Below, piece by piece: positions 54,589-62,907 of a stretch of 64,000 nt of DNA. The notes below the pieces were generated by a model. It worked only from the letters and a program-made list of their open reading frames with translations. It did not search any database and was not told the DNA's origin. The DNA is from Pseudidiomarina marina (GTDB lineage: Bacteria > Pseudomonadota > Gammaproteobacteria > Enterobacterales > Alteromonadaceae). The position numbers were made by a program, and so were the translations under genes. Where the stretch lies: assembly GCF_003987045.1 (NCBI RefSeq), contig NZ_PIPZ01000002.1, positions 62,001 through 126,000 on the forward strand. The letters run 5' to 3'. How positions within the stretch are numbered: the stretch's first letter is position 1; every line of letters begins with the position of its first letter.

Positions 54589-55821
54589 TTATCGAGCCCG
54601 TGAACTATGCCAAATCACATGGTTTCCTTGCGGATCTTGGTAGTGTCGAAACACACCCGACTTCAAGTTAACTGGATTGCCATCAATATCTGTATAGGAG
54701 GCCTGCCACTGCGACACGTCTGCCACGTTCGCGCGCATGGTTGAGGTATGCACGGTATCAGGTAAACGCGACCAATAACGGGTATCTGCTCGCGGCTTTA
54801 CATTCGCTGATAATGCCATACTGGCCACACCAATCAGTGCTAAGGTATTGCCAACTTGGCCACTGCTACCACCAAGTGCAGGTGAAAACACGCGTGCTGT
54901 TACGCCAAGTTGTGCTAAATCTCGACCCAAATCAGCGGTCGTGTTAGCGAAAGCTGCTTTGCCTTCAATAATGGCATCCACAGGCCGGCCACCTCGTGAC
55001 GTCGCCTGCCAATAAACGCTCTCAACAGGAGCTAGTTCAAATTGGTCAGCACCGGTATTCAACATCACATGCTTTTCAGTAAAGTTTTTGCCGGGGCGGA
55101 AAACCAGTTCGTAATGGCCCATGCCATCCGCTAACTTGCGTGGTGAGAAGCCGGTTTCAGCGAGGATAAGAACATTGTCTTCGGCAGCTGGAATTGGGAA
55201 ATCAGGACGCAAAGCGCGAAGTTCATCATAGGCTTCTTCAGCTAATACTGGGCTACCCATTTTTTGTGCAGACCAGCCCGCCAAAAGCATCATCACCGCA
55301 AAGTCACTCCGGTTTTGTTCTTCTTCAGCAAACGCATCTTGCATTAAACCACTAACAAAACTGGCTCGCGCGTTATCGTATTCACCATCAATAAGATAAA
55401 TCACACCGCGGTAGTAATACGCCATCGCACGTTCATAAGGTTCGCCTTTAAAATCCTTGCGCCCTTCTTCGTGCCACATACTACGGGCTTGCGTTGCCGC
55501 TTCGTTATCGGCATAAACCGTTTCAATGGTTTCCAACGCCGCATCGAAGTTTTCTCGCGCTAAATCTATATCGCCACGATAAAAAGCTGCGGTGCCAATC
55601 TCCATGCGATTTAAAACTTCGTTGCGCTTCCCTTCCTCAAATAGCTTACGATAAAGCGGTTGTAAGTAAGCCGGTTTATCAGCAACCGCATCTTGCTCTT
55701 GCGCGTTCAGTGCTAATGGCTGGTATTGCGCCGGCCCGGTGCTCGTGCACCCCGCTAACGCAATGATCAACGCTGCACTAGCGATAGATAACGTCGTCTT
55801 GTGCAGATTTTTGGAATTCAT
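54589..55821 (-). CDS. COG3014-like lipoprotein
   Basis: 410 residues from ATG 55821 (GGAG 8 bases upstream), with lipobox IIALAGC (Cys about 24). Helical, TPR-like first half (RGDIDLARENFDAALETIE, AMAYYYRGVIYLIDGEYDNA, LLAGWSAQKMGSPVLAEEAY), then a beta-rich second half with VNLKSGVFRHYQDPQG. Starts 44 bases before the end of the LpoB-like gene in another frame. The arrangement of COG3014, LpoB-like and YcfL-like genes recurs in marine gammaproteobacteria as I recall. Function not established. Confidence 0.8.
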   Translation of the reverse strand: MNSKNLHKTTLSIASAALIIALAGCTSTGPAQYQPLALNAQEQDAVADKPAYLQPLYRKLFEEGKRNEVLNRMEIGTAAFYRGDIDLARENFDAALETIETVYADNEAATQARSMWHEEGRKDFKGEPYERAMAYYYRGVIYLIDGEYDNARASFVSGLMQDAFAEEEQNRSDFAVMMLLAGWSAQKMGSPVLAEEAYDELRALRPDFPIPAAEDNVLILAETGFSPRKLADGMGHYELVFRPGKNFTEKHVMLNTGADQFELAPVESVYWQATSRGGRPVDAIIEGKAAFANTTADLGRDLAQLGVTARVFSPALGGSSGQVGNTLALIGVASMALSANVKPRADTRYWSRLPDTVHTSTMRANVADVSQWQASYTDIDGNPVNLKSGVFRHYQDPQGNHVIWHSSRAR

Positions 55822-56410
55822 ACATGCCACTCCAGACATAGGTTCCGAGTTCAAGGTCAACTAATTCAAAGGTGATTTGATGATACCGAGAACGTTCTTG
55901 GCTACGTGTGTCCATGGCATCAAGCGACATGATGCGACCCACTAAACGGAAATCAGCGCCAGCTGTAGCTTGAGTGGTACGAATAGTGCCACCGTCAACA
56001 ACGCCCATGCGCTTCAGTTCACGCTCTTTCTCAACCATATCGGCATACTCGCGACCGACGAAAACTAAACGGCCATTTGAGGCTCGGTTTAAGTTGATGC
56101 GCAAGCGGTCAGTAAGCATGTTTTTATTGATACGTGATGAGCTTTCGTTGGTAAAGTACTGGCTATCAATAATGATTCGCGGTGCGACTTCGCGGCTGAC
56201 AAGCTGAGGATTACTGAGCATGTCGCGCATCATTTGGTCGGTGACGGCCATGATGTCTTGCGATTCAACACCAACGCCCTGAACTTTGCCAGGTGAGCGT
56301 GCGTCTTCATATACAGTTGCGCGGCCAGCGCTATTATCGATGGTTGTGCTAGAGCAGCCAGCAAGCACCATCGTGCTTGCCAACGCCGCTGTCATGACAA
56401 AATATTTCAT
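55778..56410 (-). CDS. LpoB-like lipoprotein (PBP activator family)
   Basis: 210 residues. Lipobox VLAGC (Cys about 19), a Ser/Thr linker, then a domain with VGVESQDIMAVTDQMMRDML, IDSQYFTNESSSRINKNMLT, LRINLNRASNGRLVFVGRE, and ADFRLVGRIMSLDAMDTRSQ. The order matches the CsgG-like fold of LpoB, which activates the peptidoglycan synthase PBP1B in E. coli. It may serve another complex here, as paralogues exist. Third-from-last of a five-gene operon; 3' end overlaps the next gene by 44 bases. Confidence 0.82.
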   Translation of the reverse strand: MKYFVMTAALASTMVLAGCSSTTIDNSAGRATVYEDARSPGKVQGVGVESQDIMAVTDQMMRDMLSNPQLVSREVAPRIIIDSQYFTNESSSRINKNMLTDRLRINLNRASNGRLVFVGREYADMVEKERELKRMGVVDGGTIRTTQATAGADFRLVGRIMSLDAMDTRSQERSRYHQITFELVDLELGTYVWSGMYEFQKSAQDDVIYR

Positions 56411-56444
56411 AACAAATGCCTTTTTCTAGATGACTAGGATGTGA

Positions 56445-56972
56445 TTAAAAACCGGCTTGTGCTGACGCTTGATAAAGCGCTTGGGTATACACGGTTTTCA
56501 TCTCTGGATAGATTGACATTGCTGACTCGAGAGCATCTTGATAATGCGGATGCGCTGAGTGCGTCACGTACATCCATACAGACAGTTCATAGAGACTATT
56601 GAATGAAATATCGGAAGTGCCACGAATGACTTCTTCGCCACCAGCCATTTCTAATGCAATTTCACGACCGACAGAGTTACCGATTTCTTGACCAATCCAA
56701 CCACCAATGAACGGAATGTTTTCGGCAAGTTTCTGGCCTGCATAAGCGCCTGCCATACCACCAATTGCAGCACCCATTTCTGCGTTGCGGGCGTTGTTGA
56801 CCCACTCGGCTAAAACGCCGTCAGAGGTATAAGGGCTCATGTATTCGCCACTGTTATCTTGAATGGCTGGCGGTGCGGTTAATTGGTAAGGCTGAGCGAG
56901 TTGAGGGCCCATCGCGCAAGCGCTTAAAAATAGGGCGGTACATGCCACGAGGGCGAGTTTGATGTTATTCAT
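56445..56972 (-). CDS. glycine-zipper lipoprotein, first gene of the envelope operon
   Basis: 175 residues. Lipobox LFLSAC (Cys about 19). Middle region (about 68-110) is a glycine zipper: GAAIGGMAGAYAGQKLAE, GGWIGQEIGNSVGREIAL, of the type that packs helices in membranes. The C-terminal third is helical. No family recognised. It lies 34 bases upstream of the LpoB-like gene. Confidence 0.78.
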   Translation of the reverse strand: MNNIKLALVACTALFLSACAMGPQLAQPYQLTAPPAIQDNSGEYMSPYTSDGVLAEWVNNARNAEMGAAIGGMAGAYAGQKLAENIPFIGGWIGQEIGNSVGREIALEMAGGEEVIRGTSDISFNSLYELSVWMYVTHSAHPHYQDALESAMSIYPEMKTVYTQALYQASAQAGF

Positions 56973-57042
56973 TGGAGCTCTCCGTGAGCTGAAATTATTG
57001 TTGTTGTTTTACATCTGATCGCTGAGCAAACAGCTAACGTTA

Positions 57043-57070
57043 AGATTATGCAAAGATTGAGTTATGGCAA
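57043..57070 (-). promoter_or_regulatory. promoter candidate for the envelope operon
   Basis: Minus strand TTGCCA (57065-57070), 16-base spacer, TAATCT (57043-57048); about 70 bases upstream of the first gene. Confidence 0.45.
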
Positions 57071-57112
57071 GAGAAATTTATAACTTTTGTTTAAGGGGTT
57101 GAAATTTTTGAG

Positions 57113-57143
57113 AAAAAAAAGGAGCTCGGGGAGAGCTCCTTTT
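57113..57143 (-). terminator. bidirectional intrinsic terminator after acnB
   Basis: AAAAGGAGCTC-gggga-GAGCTCCTTTT, an 11-bp perfect stem with A and T runs on both sides. It lies about 110 bases past the acnB stop. Confidence 0.92.
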
Positions 57144-57167
57144 GACAACTATAACGGCGACACCGTG

Positions 57168-57211
57168 GAAGCCCCGGCCAACGCGGAAGCCTCGGCTAAC
57201 GCGGAAGCCCG
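57168..57211. repeat. 18-bp tandem repeat, about 2.4 copies
   Basis: GAAGCCCCGGCCAACGCG (57168-57185) and GAAGCCTCGGCTAACGCG (57186-57203), then a partial third copy. Between the acnB REP-like repeat and the terminator; GC-rich, unlike the AT-rich DNA before it. Confidence 0.85.
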
Positions 57212-57215
57212 AATA

Positions 57216-57257
57216 TTAACGGCGCTTCGCGCCACCCGGCGTGAAACGCCGGGCTAC
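57216..57257 (-). repeat. REP-like element supplying the acnB stop codon
   Basis: Minus strand GTAG-CCCGGCG-tttca-CGCCGGG, then GGCGC-gaa-GCGCC and GTTAA. TAG 57254-57256 ends acnB. Confidence 0.85.
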
Positions 57258-59842
57258 GCTACGTTAATGGTTGGGATGATGTTGGCTTTGGCGGCGGCTT
57301 CTGCCTCGCGGAAAGCATCCATCTGATCGAAGTTCAAGTACTTGTAAACTTCGCCAGCCATGGCGTTAATGTCTTGTGCGTATTCCATGTACTCAGCAGG
57401 CGTTGGCAATTTACCTAAGATAGCGCCCACCGCAGCTAATTCAGCTGAAGTTAAGTACACGTTGGCACCGTCACCTAAGCGGTTCGGGAAGTTACGCGTT
57501 GAAGTTGACAACACAGTTGCGCCTGGCTCAACACGTGCTTGGTTACCCATACACAGTGAACAACCTGGCATTTCAGTGCGTACACCGTTGTTCGCGTAGA
57601 TGTTGTAGTAACCTTCTTCACGTAACTGCGCTTCGTCCATTTTAGTTGGCGGAGCAATCCACAAGCGCGTATTCAACTCTTGAGTGTTCTTCTCAAGCAG
57701 TTTACCTGCCGCGCGGAAGTGACCAATGTTGGTCATACATGAACCGATGAATACTTCGTCAACTTTGTCGCCAGCAACTTCGCTCAAGAATTTCGCGTCG
57801 TCCGGGTCGTTCGGGCAACATACGATTGGCTCTTTAATATCCGCCAAATCGATTTCGATGACCGCAGTGTACTCAGCGTCAGCATCGGCGCGCATTAATT
57901 GCGGATTCGCTAACCATTCTTCCATTTTACGTGCGCGACGCTCAAGGGTACGTGAATCACCGTAGCCCTCGTTGATCATCCAACGCAACATAGTGATGTT
58001 CGAACGCAAGTACTCAGCAACTGACTCTTCTGACAAGTTGATGGTACAACCTGCTGCTGAACGCTCTGCTGAGGCGTCTGATAATTCGAATGCTTGCTCA
58101 ACCGTTAAGTGATCTAAGCCTTCAATCTCTAGGATGCGGCCCGAGAAGATGTTCTTTTTACCGCGTTTCTCAACGGTCAATAAACCTTCTTTGATCGCGA
58201 ACGCAGGAATTGCGTGTACCAAGTCACGTAAGGTAATACCTGGCTGCATTTCACCTTTGAAACGCACCAATACTGATTCTGGCATATCTAACGGCATGAC
58301 ACCGGTGGCCGCCGCGAATGCAACCAAGCCTGAACCCGCCGGGAATGAAATACCTAATGGGAAACGGGTGTGTGAGTCACCACCAGTGCCAACGGTGTCT
58401 GGCAACAACATACGGTTCAACCAGCTGTGAATGATACCGTCGCCTGGACGCAAGCTAACACCACCACGATTCATGATGAAGTCAGGTAAGGTATGCTGGG
58501 TTTCAATATCCACTGGCTTCGGATAAGCGGCAGTGTGACAGAATGACTGCATGGTCAAATCAGCAGTAAAGCCTAAACATGCCAAGTCTTTCAATTCGTC
58601 ACGGGTCATAGGGCCGGTAGTATCTTGTGAACCGACCGTTGTCATTTTCGGTTCGCAATAGGTACCAGGACGCACGCCTTCCATACCACAAGCTTTACCA
58701 ACCATCTTCTGCGCTAAGGTATAACCTTTGCCAGTATCTGCTGGTTGCTCAGGCTTCAAGAACAGATCAGATGGACCCATACCTAAAGATTCGCGTGCTT
58801 TTTCAGTCAAACCGCGACCGATGATCAGGTTAATACGACCGCCAGCACGAACTTCATCAAGAATCACGCGTGATGCATAGTCGTACTCAGCAATAACTTC
58901 GCCTGCTTCGTTTTCGATTTTGCCGGCATATGGGTAAATGGTAATCACATCACCCATGTTCATTTTTTCAACGTCAGCTTCAAACACCAACGCACCTGCG
59001 TCTTTCATGGTGTTGAAGAAAATTGGTGCAACTTTGCCACCAATGCAGATACCGCCAGCACGCTTGTTTGGTGTGCCTGGCATGTCTTCGCCGATAAACC
59101 AAAGTACTGAGTTTGTCGCTGATTTACGTGATGAACCGGTACCAACAACGTCGCCAACGAACGCTACCGGGTGACCTTTTTGCTTCAGCTCTTCAATTTG
59201 TTTGGCGGCATCAGTCACGCCTTCGCGAGGCATTTTGTACATGGCTTTGGCGTGCAGAGGAATATCTGGACGCGACCATGCATCTGGAGCTGGTGACAAA
59301 TCATCGGTATTGGTTTCGCCAGTTACTTTAAATACGGTCGCTTTAATGGCTTCTGGCATTTCGTCACGGCTGGTGAACCACTCGGCATCAGCCCATGATT
59401 CAATGACTTCTTTCGCCAACGCATTGCCGTTTTTCATTTTCTCTTCCACATCATGGAAGGCATCAAACATCAATAACGTGTGCTTCAATTCTGCCGCAGC
59501 TAGCTCGCCTAATTCTGCGTCATCTAACAGCTCTACTAACGTGACGATGTTATAACCGCCATGCATATTACCAAGCAATGATACCGCAGCATCTTTGCTG
59601 ATCACTGGGCTGTTCGCTTCGCCTTTTACGATGGCTGACAAGAAGCCAGCTTTGACGTAGGCCGCTTCGTCAACGCCAGGAGGAACGCGCTCAGAAATGA
59701 GCTCAACCAAGAAATCTTCTTCACCGGCTGGTGGGTTCTTCAATAATTCTACTAAATCAGCAACTTGCTCTGCTGTCAGTGGTTTTGGCGGAATGCCTTC
59801 TGCGGCCCGCTCTTCGACATGCTTACGATATTCTTGCAGCAC
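57254..59842 (-). CDS. acnB: aconitate hydratase B
   Basis: GTG at 59842 (AAGGGG 6 bases upstream) gives 862 residues, beside 865 in E. coli AcnB, starting [16 protein letters not shown] as there. HEAT-like domain, then [57 protein letters not shown], and iron-sulfur ligands in [10 protein letters not shown] (about 705) and [10 protein letters not shown] (about 760). It interconverts citrate and isocitrate and can bind RNA when the cluster is lost. An upstream TTG/ATG (59935/59932) would add 30 non-family residues. Stop codon from a REP-like repeat. Confidence 0.96.
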   Translation of the reverse strand: MLQEYRKHVEERAAEGIPPKPLTAEQVADLVELLKNPPAGEEDFLVELISERVPPGVDEAAYVKAGFLSAIVKGEANSPVISKDAAVSLLGNMHGGYNIVTLVELLDDAELGELAAAELKHTLLMFDAFHDVEEKMKNGNALAKEVIESWADAEWFTSRDEMPEAIKATVFKVTGETNTDDLSPAPDAWSRPDIPLHAKAMYKMPREGVTDAAKQIEELKQKGHPVAFVGDVVGTGSSRKSATNSVLWFIGEDMPGTPNKRAGGICIGGKVAPIFFNTMKDAGALVFEADVEKMNMGDVITIYPYAGKIENEAGEVIAEYDYASRVILDEVRAGGRINLIIGRGLTEKARESLGMGPSDLFLKPEQPADTGKGYTLAQKMVGKACGMEGVRPGTYCEPKMTTVGSQDTTGPMTRDELKDLACLGFTADLTMQSFCHTAAYPKPVDIETQHTLPDFIMNRGGVSLRPGDGIIHSWLNRMLLPDTVGTGGDSHTRFPLGISFPAGSGLVAFAAATGVMPLDMPESVLVRFKGEMQPGITLRDLVHAIPAFAIKEGLLTVEKRGKKNIFSGRILEIEGLDHLTVEQAFELSDASAERSAAGCTINLSEESVAEYLRSNITMLRWMINEGYGDSRTLERRARKMEEWLANPQLMRADADAEYTAVIEIDLADIKEPIVCCPNDPDDAKFLSEVAGDKVDEVFIGSCMTNIGHFRAAGKLLEKNTQELNTRLWIAPPTKMDEAQLREEGYYNIYANNGVRTEMPGCSLCMGNQARVEPGATVLSTSTRNFPNRLGDGANVYLTSAELAAVGAILGKLPTPAEYMEYAQDINAMAGEVYKYLNFDQMDAFREAEAAAKANIIPTINVA

Positions 59843-59882
59843 TGGGTACCCCTTTTGCTGTTGCGGTTTAAAAGTGCGCGGA

Positions 59883-59911
59883 ATTATACGAGGTTTTGTG
59901 GCTGAATTAAA
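59883..59911 (-). promoter_or_regulatory. acnB promoter candidate
   Basis: Minus strand perfect -10 TATAAT (59883-59888) with TTTAAT 17 bases upstream (59906-59911); about 40 bases before the GTG start. It lies inside the otherwise open upstream reading frame, which supports the GTG start. Confidence 0.5.
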
Positions 59912-59965
59912 TTCATAAGAGGATATATGCATCAATCTTTGCGATAAAAGCTGTGAATGGAGAGC

Positions 59966-60122
59966 AAAAGCGTTATTCGTTGTTCGTTATTCGTTATTCG
60001 TGCGTTCACTACGTTCACTGTTCGTCCGCGCTTCGCGCTGTTCGTAGTAAAACATCGAACAGTGAGGCATAGCCGAACGGACGAACAGCGCAGCGCACGA
60101 ACAACGAATAACCAGTAACGAT
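59966..60122. repeat. TTATTCG-bounded element (family 2), variant core
   Basis: Left arm AAAAGCGTTATTCGTTGTTC, several TTATTCG heptamers, then a palindromic core of GTTCACT/GTTCG units with GCGCTTCGCGC, ATCGAACAGTGAGGC and GGACGAACAGCGCAGCGCAC, right arm CGAACAACGAATAACCAGTA. The core matches the 16-bp repeats upstream of hipB rather than the usual family 2 core. Fills the acnB upstream region. Confidence 0.82.
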
Positions 60123-60198
60123 TATTTACACTTCTGACATAAACCTTTCACAGTTTTCTACTATCTTAATACATGACATCTCTGTGGGGGGATTCGTC

Positions 60199-60522
60199 AT
60201 GAAAACATCCATTTTCAAAGGTCTTTTTTTAGCTGCAGCACTAACTTCTGCAGCGCCAGTTGCGGCTGAGTCATCTGAATCGGTTGAGCCCGCTGATATG
60301 CAAATATATCGCTTTGTTTATTCCGCCGAACGCGCTGTCGGAAGCTGGGATCATAGTGTTGACGTTGCACGAAATGACATTCGCAACGAAACCGTAAGTG
60401 ATATTAAAAGCGAATCTCTATTGAGTTTGCAAAACAGCGGTACGGAGCTTCGAGCACAGTTCGGTTACGCTATTTATATTCCAGATCCAAAGCCGCGTTT
60501 AATCTGGAAGAAACTCGTTTAA
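60199..60522 (+). CDS. small secreted protein of unknown function
   Basis: 107 residues from ATG 60199 with GGGGGG about 8 bases upstream. Signal peptide ends near SAAPVAAES. The mature part (SAERAVGSWDHSVDVARNDIRN, LQNSGTELRAQFGYAIYIPD) has no cysteine and no recognised domain. Flanked by family 2 repeats on both sides, so it is probably monocistronic. Confidence 0.7.
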   Translation: MKTSIFKGLFLAAALTSAAPVAAESSESVEPADMQIYRFVYSAERAVGSWDHSVDVARNDIRNETVSDIKSESLLSLQNSGTELRAQFGYAIYIPDPKPRLIWKKLV

Positions 60523-60523
60523 C

Positions 60524-60676
60524 TTCGTTATTCGTTTTTCGTTAATCGTTATTGGTTACTCGTGAATTTGGCTCGCTCGATAGCTCTGATTCAAGTTTGC
60601 TCGTTTTTCTGTGCGCTAGTCTTTGTGTTTCGTGTTTAGCTTTTTCGAATAACGAATAACGAATAACGAACAACGC
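60524..60676. repeat. TTATTCG-bounded element (family 2), reverse orientation
   Basis: Its core is the reverse complement of the others: GAATTTGGCTCGCTCGATAG near the left, TTTGCTCGTTTTTCTGTGCG, and TTTGTGTTTCGTGTTTAGC near the right. Arms TTCGTTATTCGTTTTTCG and CGAATAACGAATAACGAATA ending ACAACGCTCTTC. Shows that the element can lie in either direction. Confidence 0.85.
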
Positions 60677-60679
60677 TCT

Positions 60680-61552
60680 TCAGAAGTAATCCCAAATGAT
60701 TTGTGCGGCGGGACCAGCTATTCGCTCGGCTGAGCGCACCAAATGCACCTCTAAGTGAACTTGATTGATGAAGTCAGGAATGTCGATGCGGACCAGATCA
60801 CCACGCGCCAGTTCATCGACAATAATATCGCCAGGCACAATGCCCCACCCCATTCCGGCAACCAGAAGCTCTCGCTGTGCAATTGAGTCGTTTACGCGTA
60901 TTCGTTGTTGACCCGGCATACGAATCATTCTATCGAGGTTAATGCCAACGTCTTGGTTCTGTGGCATGAGCATCGGAATATCGAGTAAATCTCGGCGTTG
61001 TTTGGGCAAACCATGTTTAGCCGCTAGGCTGGGCGACATTGCGACTAAAAGCTCAAAAGGCCGCACCAGTTTAGTTTCAAAATCACCATGTTGACGAAAC
61101 ACCGGTAGCCACGGGGTAAGCGCCAAATCGGCTTCACCTTCGCGCACAGCGCGTAACGACCGTAACTGAGCTTCGCCGTTTAGCAATAAGTCAGTGGCCG
61201 GATAACGCTCCTGCACGGCTCGCATCGCTTTAAATAAGCTCGCCGGAGCGCAAGTGTGATCATATGTTATGCGCAGTAGCGGTTCGGCACCTTCGCGCAA
61301 TTGTTGCGTTAAACTTTGCAGGCGCTGCTGTTGCCTCAGAACTTCTCTCGCCTGGCGCAAAAACTGCTCACCAAAAGCGGTTAGCTTCAATCGATAACCG
61401 TCTCGGTCAAACAGCGGAAATCCCGCCTCGTCCTCAAGCTTTTTAAGTGCCATACTGACAGCGGCTTGCGTTCGGTGCAATTGCTCAGCAGCCCCTTGCA
61501 AGGTACCGGTTTCACTTAGTGCATTGAGCATTTGTAGCTGCTGTATTTTCAT
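60680..61552 (-). CDS. LysR-family transcriptional regulator
   Basis: 290 residues from ATG 61552. N-terminal helix-turn-helix KIQQLQMLNALSETGTLQGA with AAEQLHRTQAAVSMALKKLE, then the substrate-binding domain (LRITYDHTCAPASLF, GEADLALTPWLPV, GWGIVPGDIIVDEL). It is transcribed away from the RND efflux operon (264-base gap), the usual layout for a regulator of that operon. Inducer unknown. Confidence 0.92.
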   Translation of the reverse strand: MKIQQLQMLNALSETGTLQGAAEQLHRTQAAVSMALKKLEDEAGFPLFDRDGYRLKLTAFGEQFLRQAREVLRQQQRLQSLTQQLREGAEPLLRITYDHTCAPASLFKAMRAVQERYPATDLLLNGEAQLRSLRAVREGEADLALTPWLPVFRQHGDFETKLVRPFELLVAMSPSLAAKHGLPKQRRDLLDIPMLMPQNQDVGINLDRMIRMPGQQRIRVNDSIAQRELLVAGMGWGIVPGDIIVDELARGDLVRIDIPDFINQVHLEVHLVRSAERIAGPAAQIIWDYF

Positions 61553-61637
61553 AAGAGGCAATCTTATTAAGTTTATCTGAATATGTAGTCAAGATTAATT
61601 CAATATAAATTAATATGAGAATGGCTACAATGCGTTA

Positions 61638-61797
61638 ATCGTTATTGGTTATTCGTTAGTCGTTATTCAAAAAAGCAACAACACGAAACACAAAAAATAG
61701 CACACGCAGAAGTGAGCTAATTCGTATTTAATTTATCGAGCGAGCCAGTCCAACGAATAACCAATAACGAATAACGAGTAACGAATAACGAGCAACG
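61638..61797. repeat. TTATTCG-bounded element (family 2) in the LysR/RND divergent region
   Basis: Left arm TTAATCGTTATTGGTTATTC, core CACGAAACACAAAAAATAGC, GAAGTGAGCTAATTCG and GCGAGCCAGTCC, right arm of six CGAATAA-type heptamers ending GAGCAACG. It occupies most of the regulator-efflux spacer and so may carry or displace the efflux promoter. Confidence 0.85.
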
Positions 61798-61815
61798 TGT
61801 CACCAAGGAGAGTTT

Positions 61816-62907
61816 ATGCGTATTCAGGCTTTACTACTGACCGGCCTTGCCGCCTTAGTTGCCAACCTCGTTGGCTGCAGTGATGCCGCTGAAACTGCAG
61901 TACGTGAGGAAATTGTGCAGCCGGTGAAACTATATACGGTGAATTTTTCTGATGACCAACGTTTACGGCAATTTCCTGCGGTGGTTGAGGCTGCGCAGGT
62001 GGCGCAATTGGCGTTTCGAGTTGGTGGTGAAATTACTGAGTTTCCGGTCAAAGCCGGTAACGAGGTGAAGCAAGGTGATTTAATTGCCAAGCTCGACCCC
62101 ACCGATTACCAACTGGTGTTGGATCAAGCACAGGCGCGGTTTGAGTTGGCGCAGGCCCAATTTCGCCGTACTGAGAACTTGGTGGAGCAAGGCGTTATTT
62201 CACCGCAACAGTTTGATGAAGTGAAATCGAATTTAGAGGTTGCACGGGCAAACCTTGAGACGGCGCGAGCGAACGTGCGATACACCGAGTTACGGGCGCC
62301 ATTCGCTGGCACGATAGCGCATGTCTTCGTGGAACGCTATGAAACGGTGCAACCGCAACGAGCGATAGCAACATTGCAGGTGAACAATGCAATTGATGTC
62401 AGTATTCGCGTCCCTGAGGGACTGTTCGCCCGCGTTCAACGCAATACAAACTATCAACCCGATGTGATTTTCGCGGCAGCGCCCGAGCAACAGTTTAAAG
62501 CAACGCTGAAAGAGTGGGATACCACCGCGGATCCTGCCACCAACACCTACAAGGTGGTGTTTACCCTACCAACGCCAGAGAACTTAAACGTTTTGCCAGG
62601 TATGTCGGCAATGGTTGCGGTTGACGCGCAGGCGGTTTCTCAGCAACGCGATGCCGCACTGATTGTTCCCGCCTCGGCGTTGTTCTCGCCAAGCACTCAG
62701 GCTCCTGAACAAGGCCATTTTGTTTGGGTTTACGATGCCGAAAGTCAACGTGTTAGTCAGCGTGAGGTGAAACTACGTGCGCTGACAAATCGCGGTGCTG
62801 AAATCATTGAAGGGCTGGTGCCCGGTGAGCAGATTGTTATTGCGGGCGTGCATGCCATTTCTGACAACCAACGCGTGCGGCCTTGGGTGAAGGAGCGTGG
62901 TCTGTGA
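61816..62907 (+). CDS. RND efflux periplasmic adaptor (membrane fusion protein), lipoprotein
   Basis: 363 residues with lipobox LVGCS (Cys21). Adaptor domains in order: beta-barrel/lipoyl halves (AQVAQLAFRVGGEITEFPVK and LRAPFAGTIAHVFVERYETV) flanking a helical hairpin (residues about 95-155, ARFELAQAQFRRTENLVEQG), then the membrane-proximal domain (GLVPGEQIVIAGVHAI). AAGGAGA lies 6 bases before ATG. Overlaps the permease gene by 4 bases (GTGA). Confidence 0.94.
   Translation: MRIQALLLTGLAALVANLVGCSDAAETAVREEIVQPVKLYTVNFSDDQRLRQFPAVVEAAQVAQLAFRVGGEITEFPVKAGNEVKQGDLIAKLDPTDYQLVLDQAQARFELAQAQFRRTENLVEQGVISPQQFDEVKSNLEVARANLETARANVRYTELRAPFAGTIAHVFVERYETVQPQRAIATLQVNNAIDVSIRVPEGLFARVQRNTNYQPDVIFAAAPEQQFKATLKEWDTTADPATNTYKVVFTLPTPENLNVLPGMSAMVAVDAQAVSQQRDAALIVPASALFSPSTQAPEQGHFVWVYDAESQRVSQREVKLRALTNRGAEIIEGLVPGEQIVIAGVHAISDNQRVRPWVKERGL

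Noticed and set aside
57087-57326. Plus-strand frame with Ala/Glu repeats
   Set aside because: Consists of the terminator, the 18-bp tandem repeat, the REP-like palindrome and antisense acnB; no family or ribosome site.
59843-59935. Longer acnB reading frame starting at TTG/ATG 59935/59932
   Set aside because: The added residues do not match AcnB, a consensus -10 TATAAT lies within them, and GTG 59842 has a strong ribosome site.
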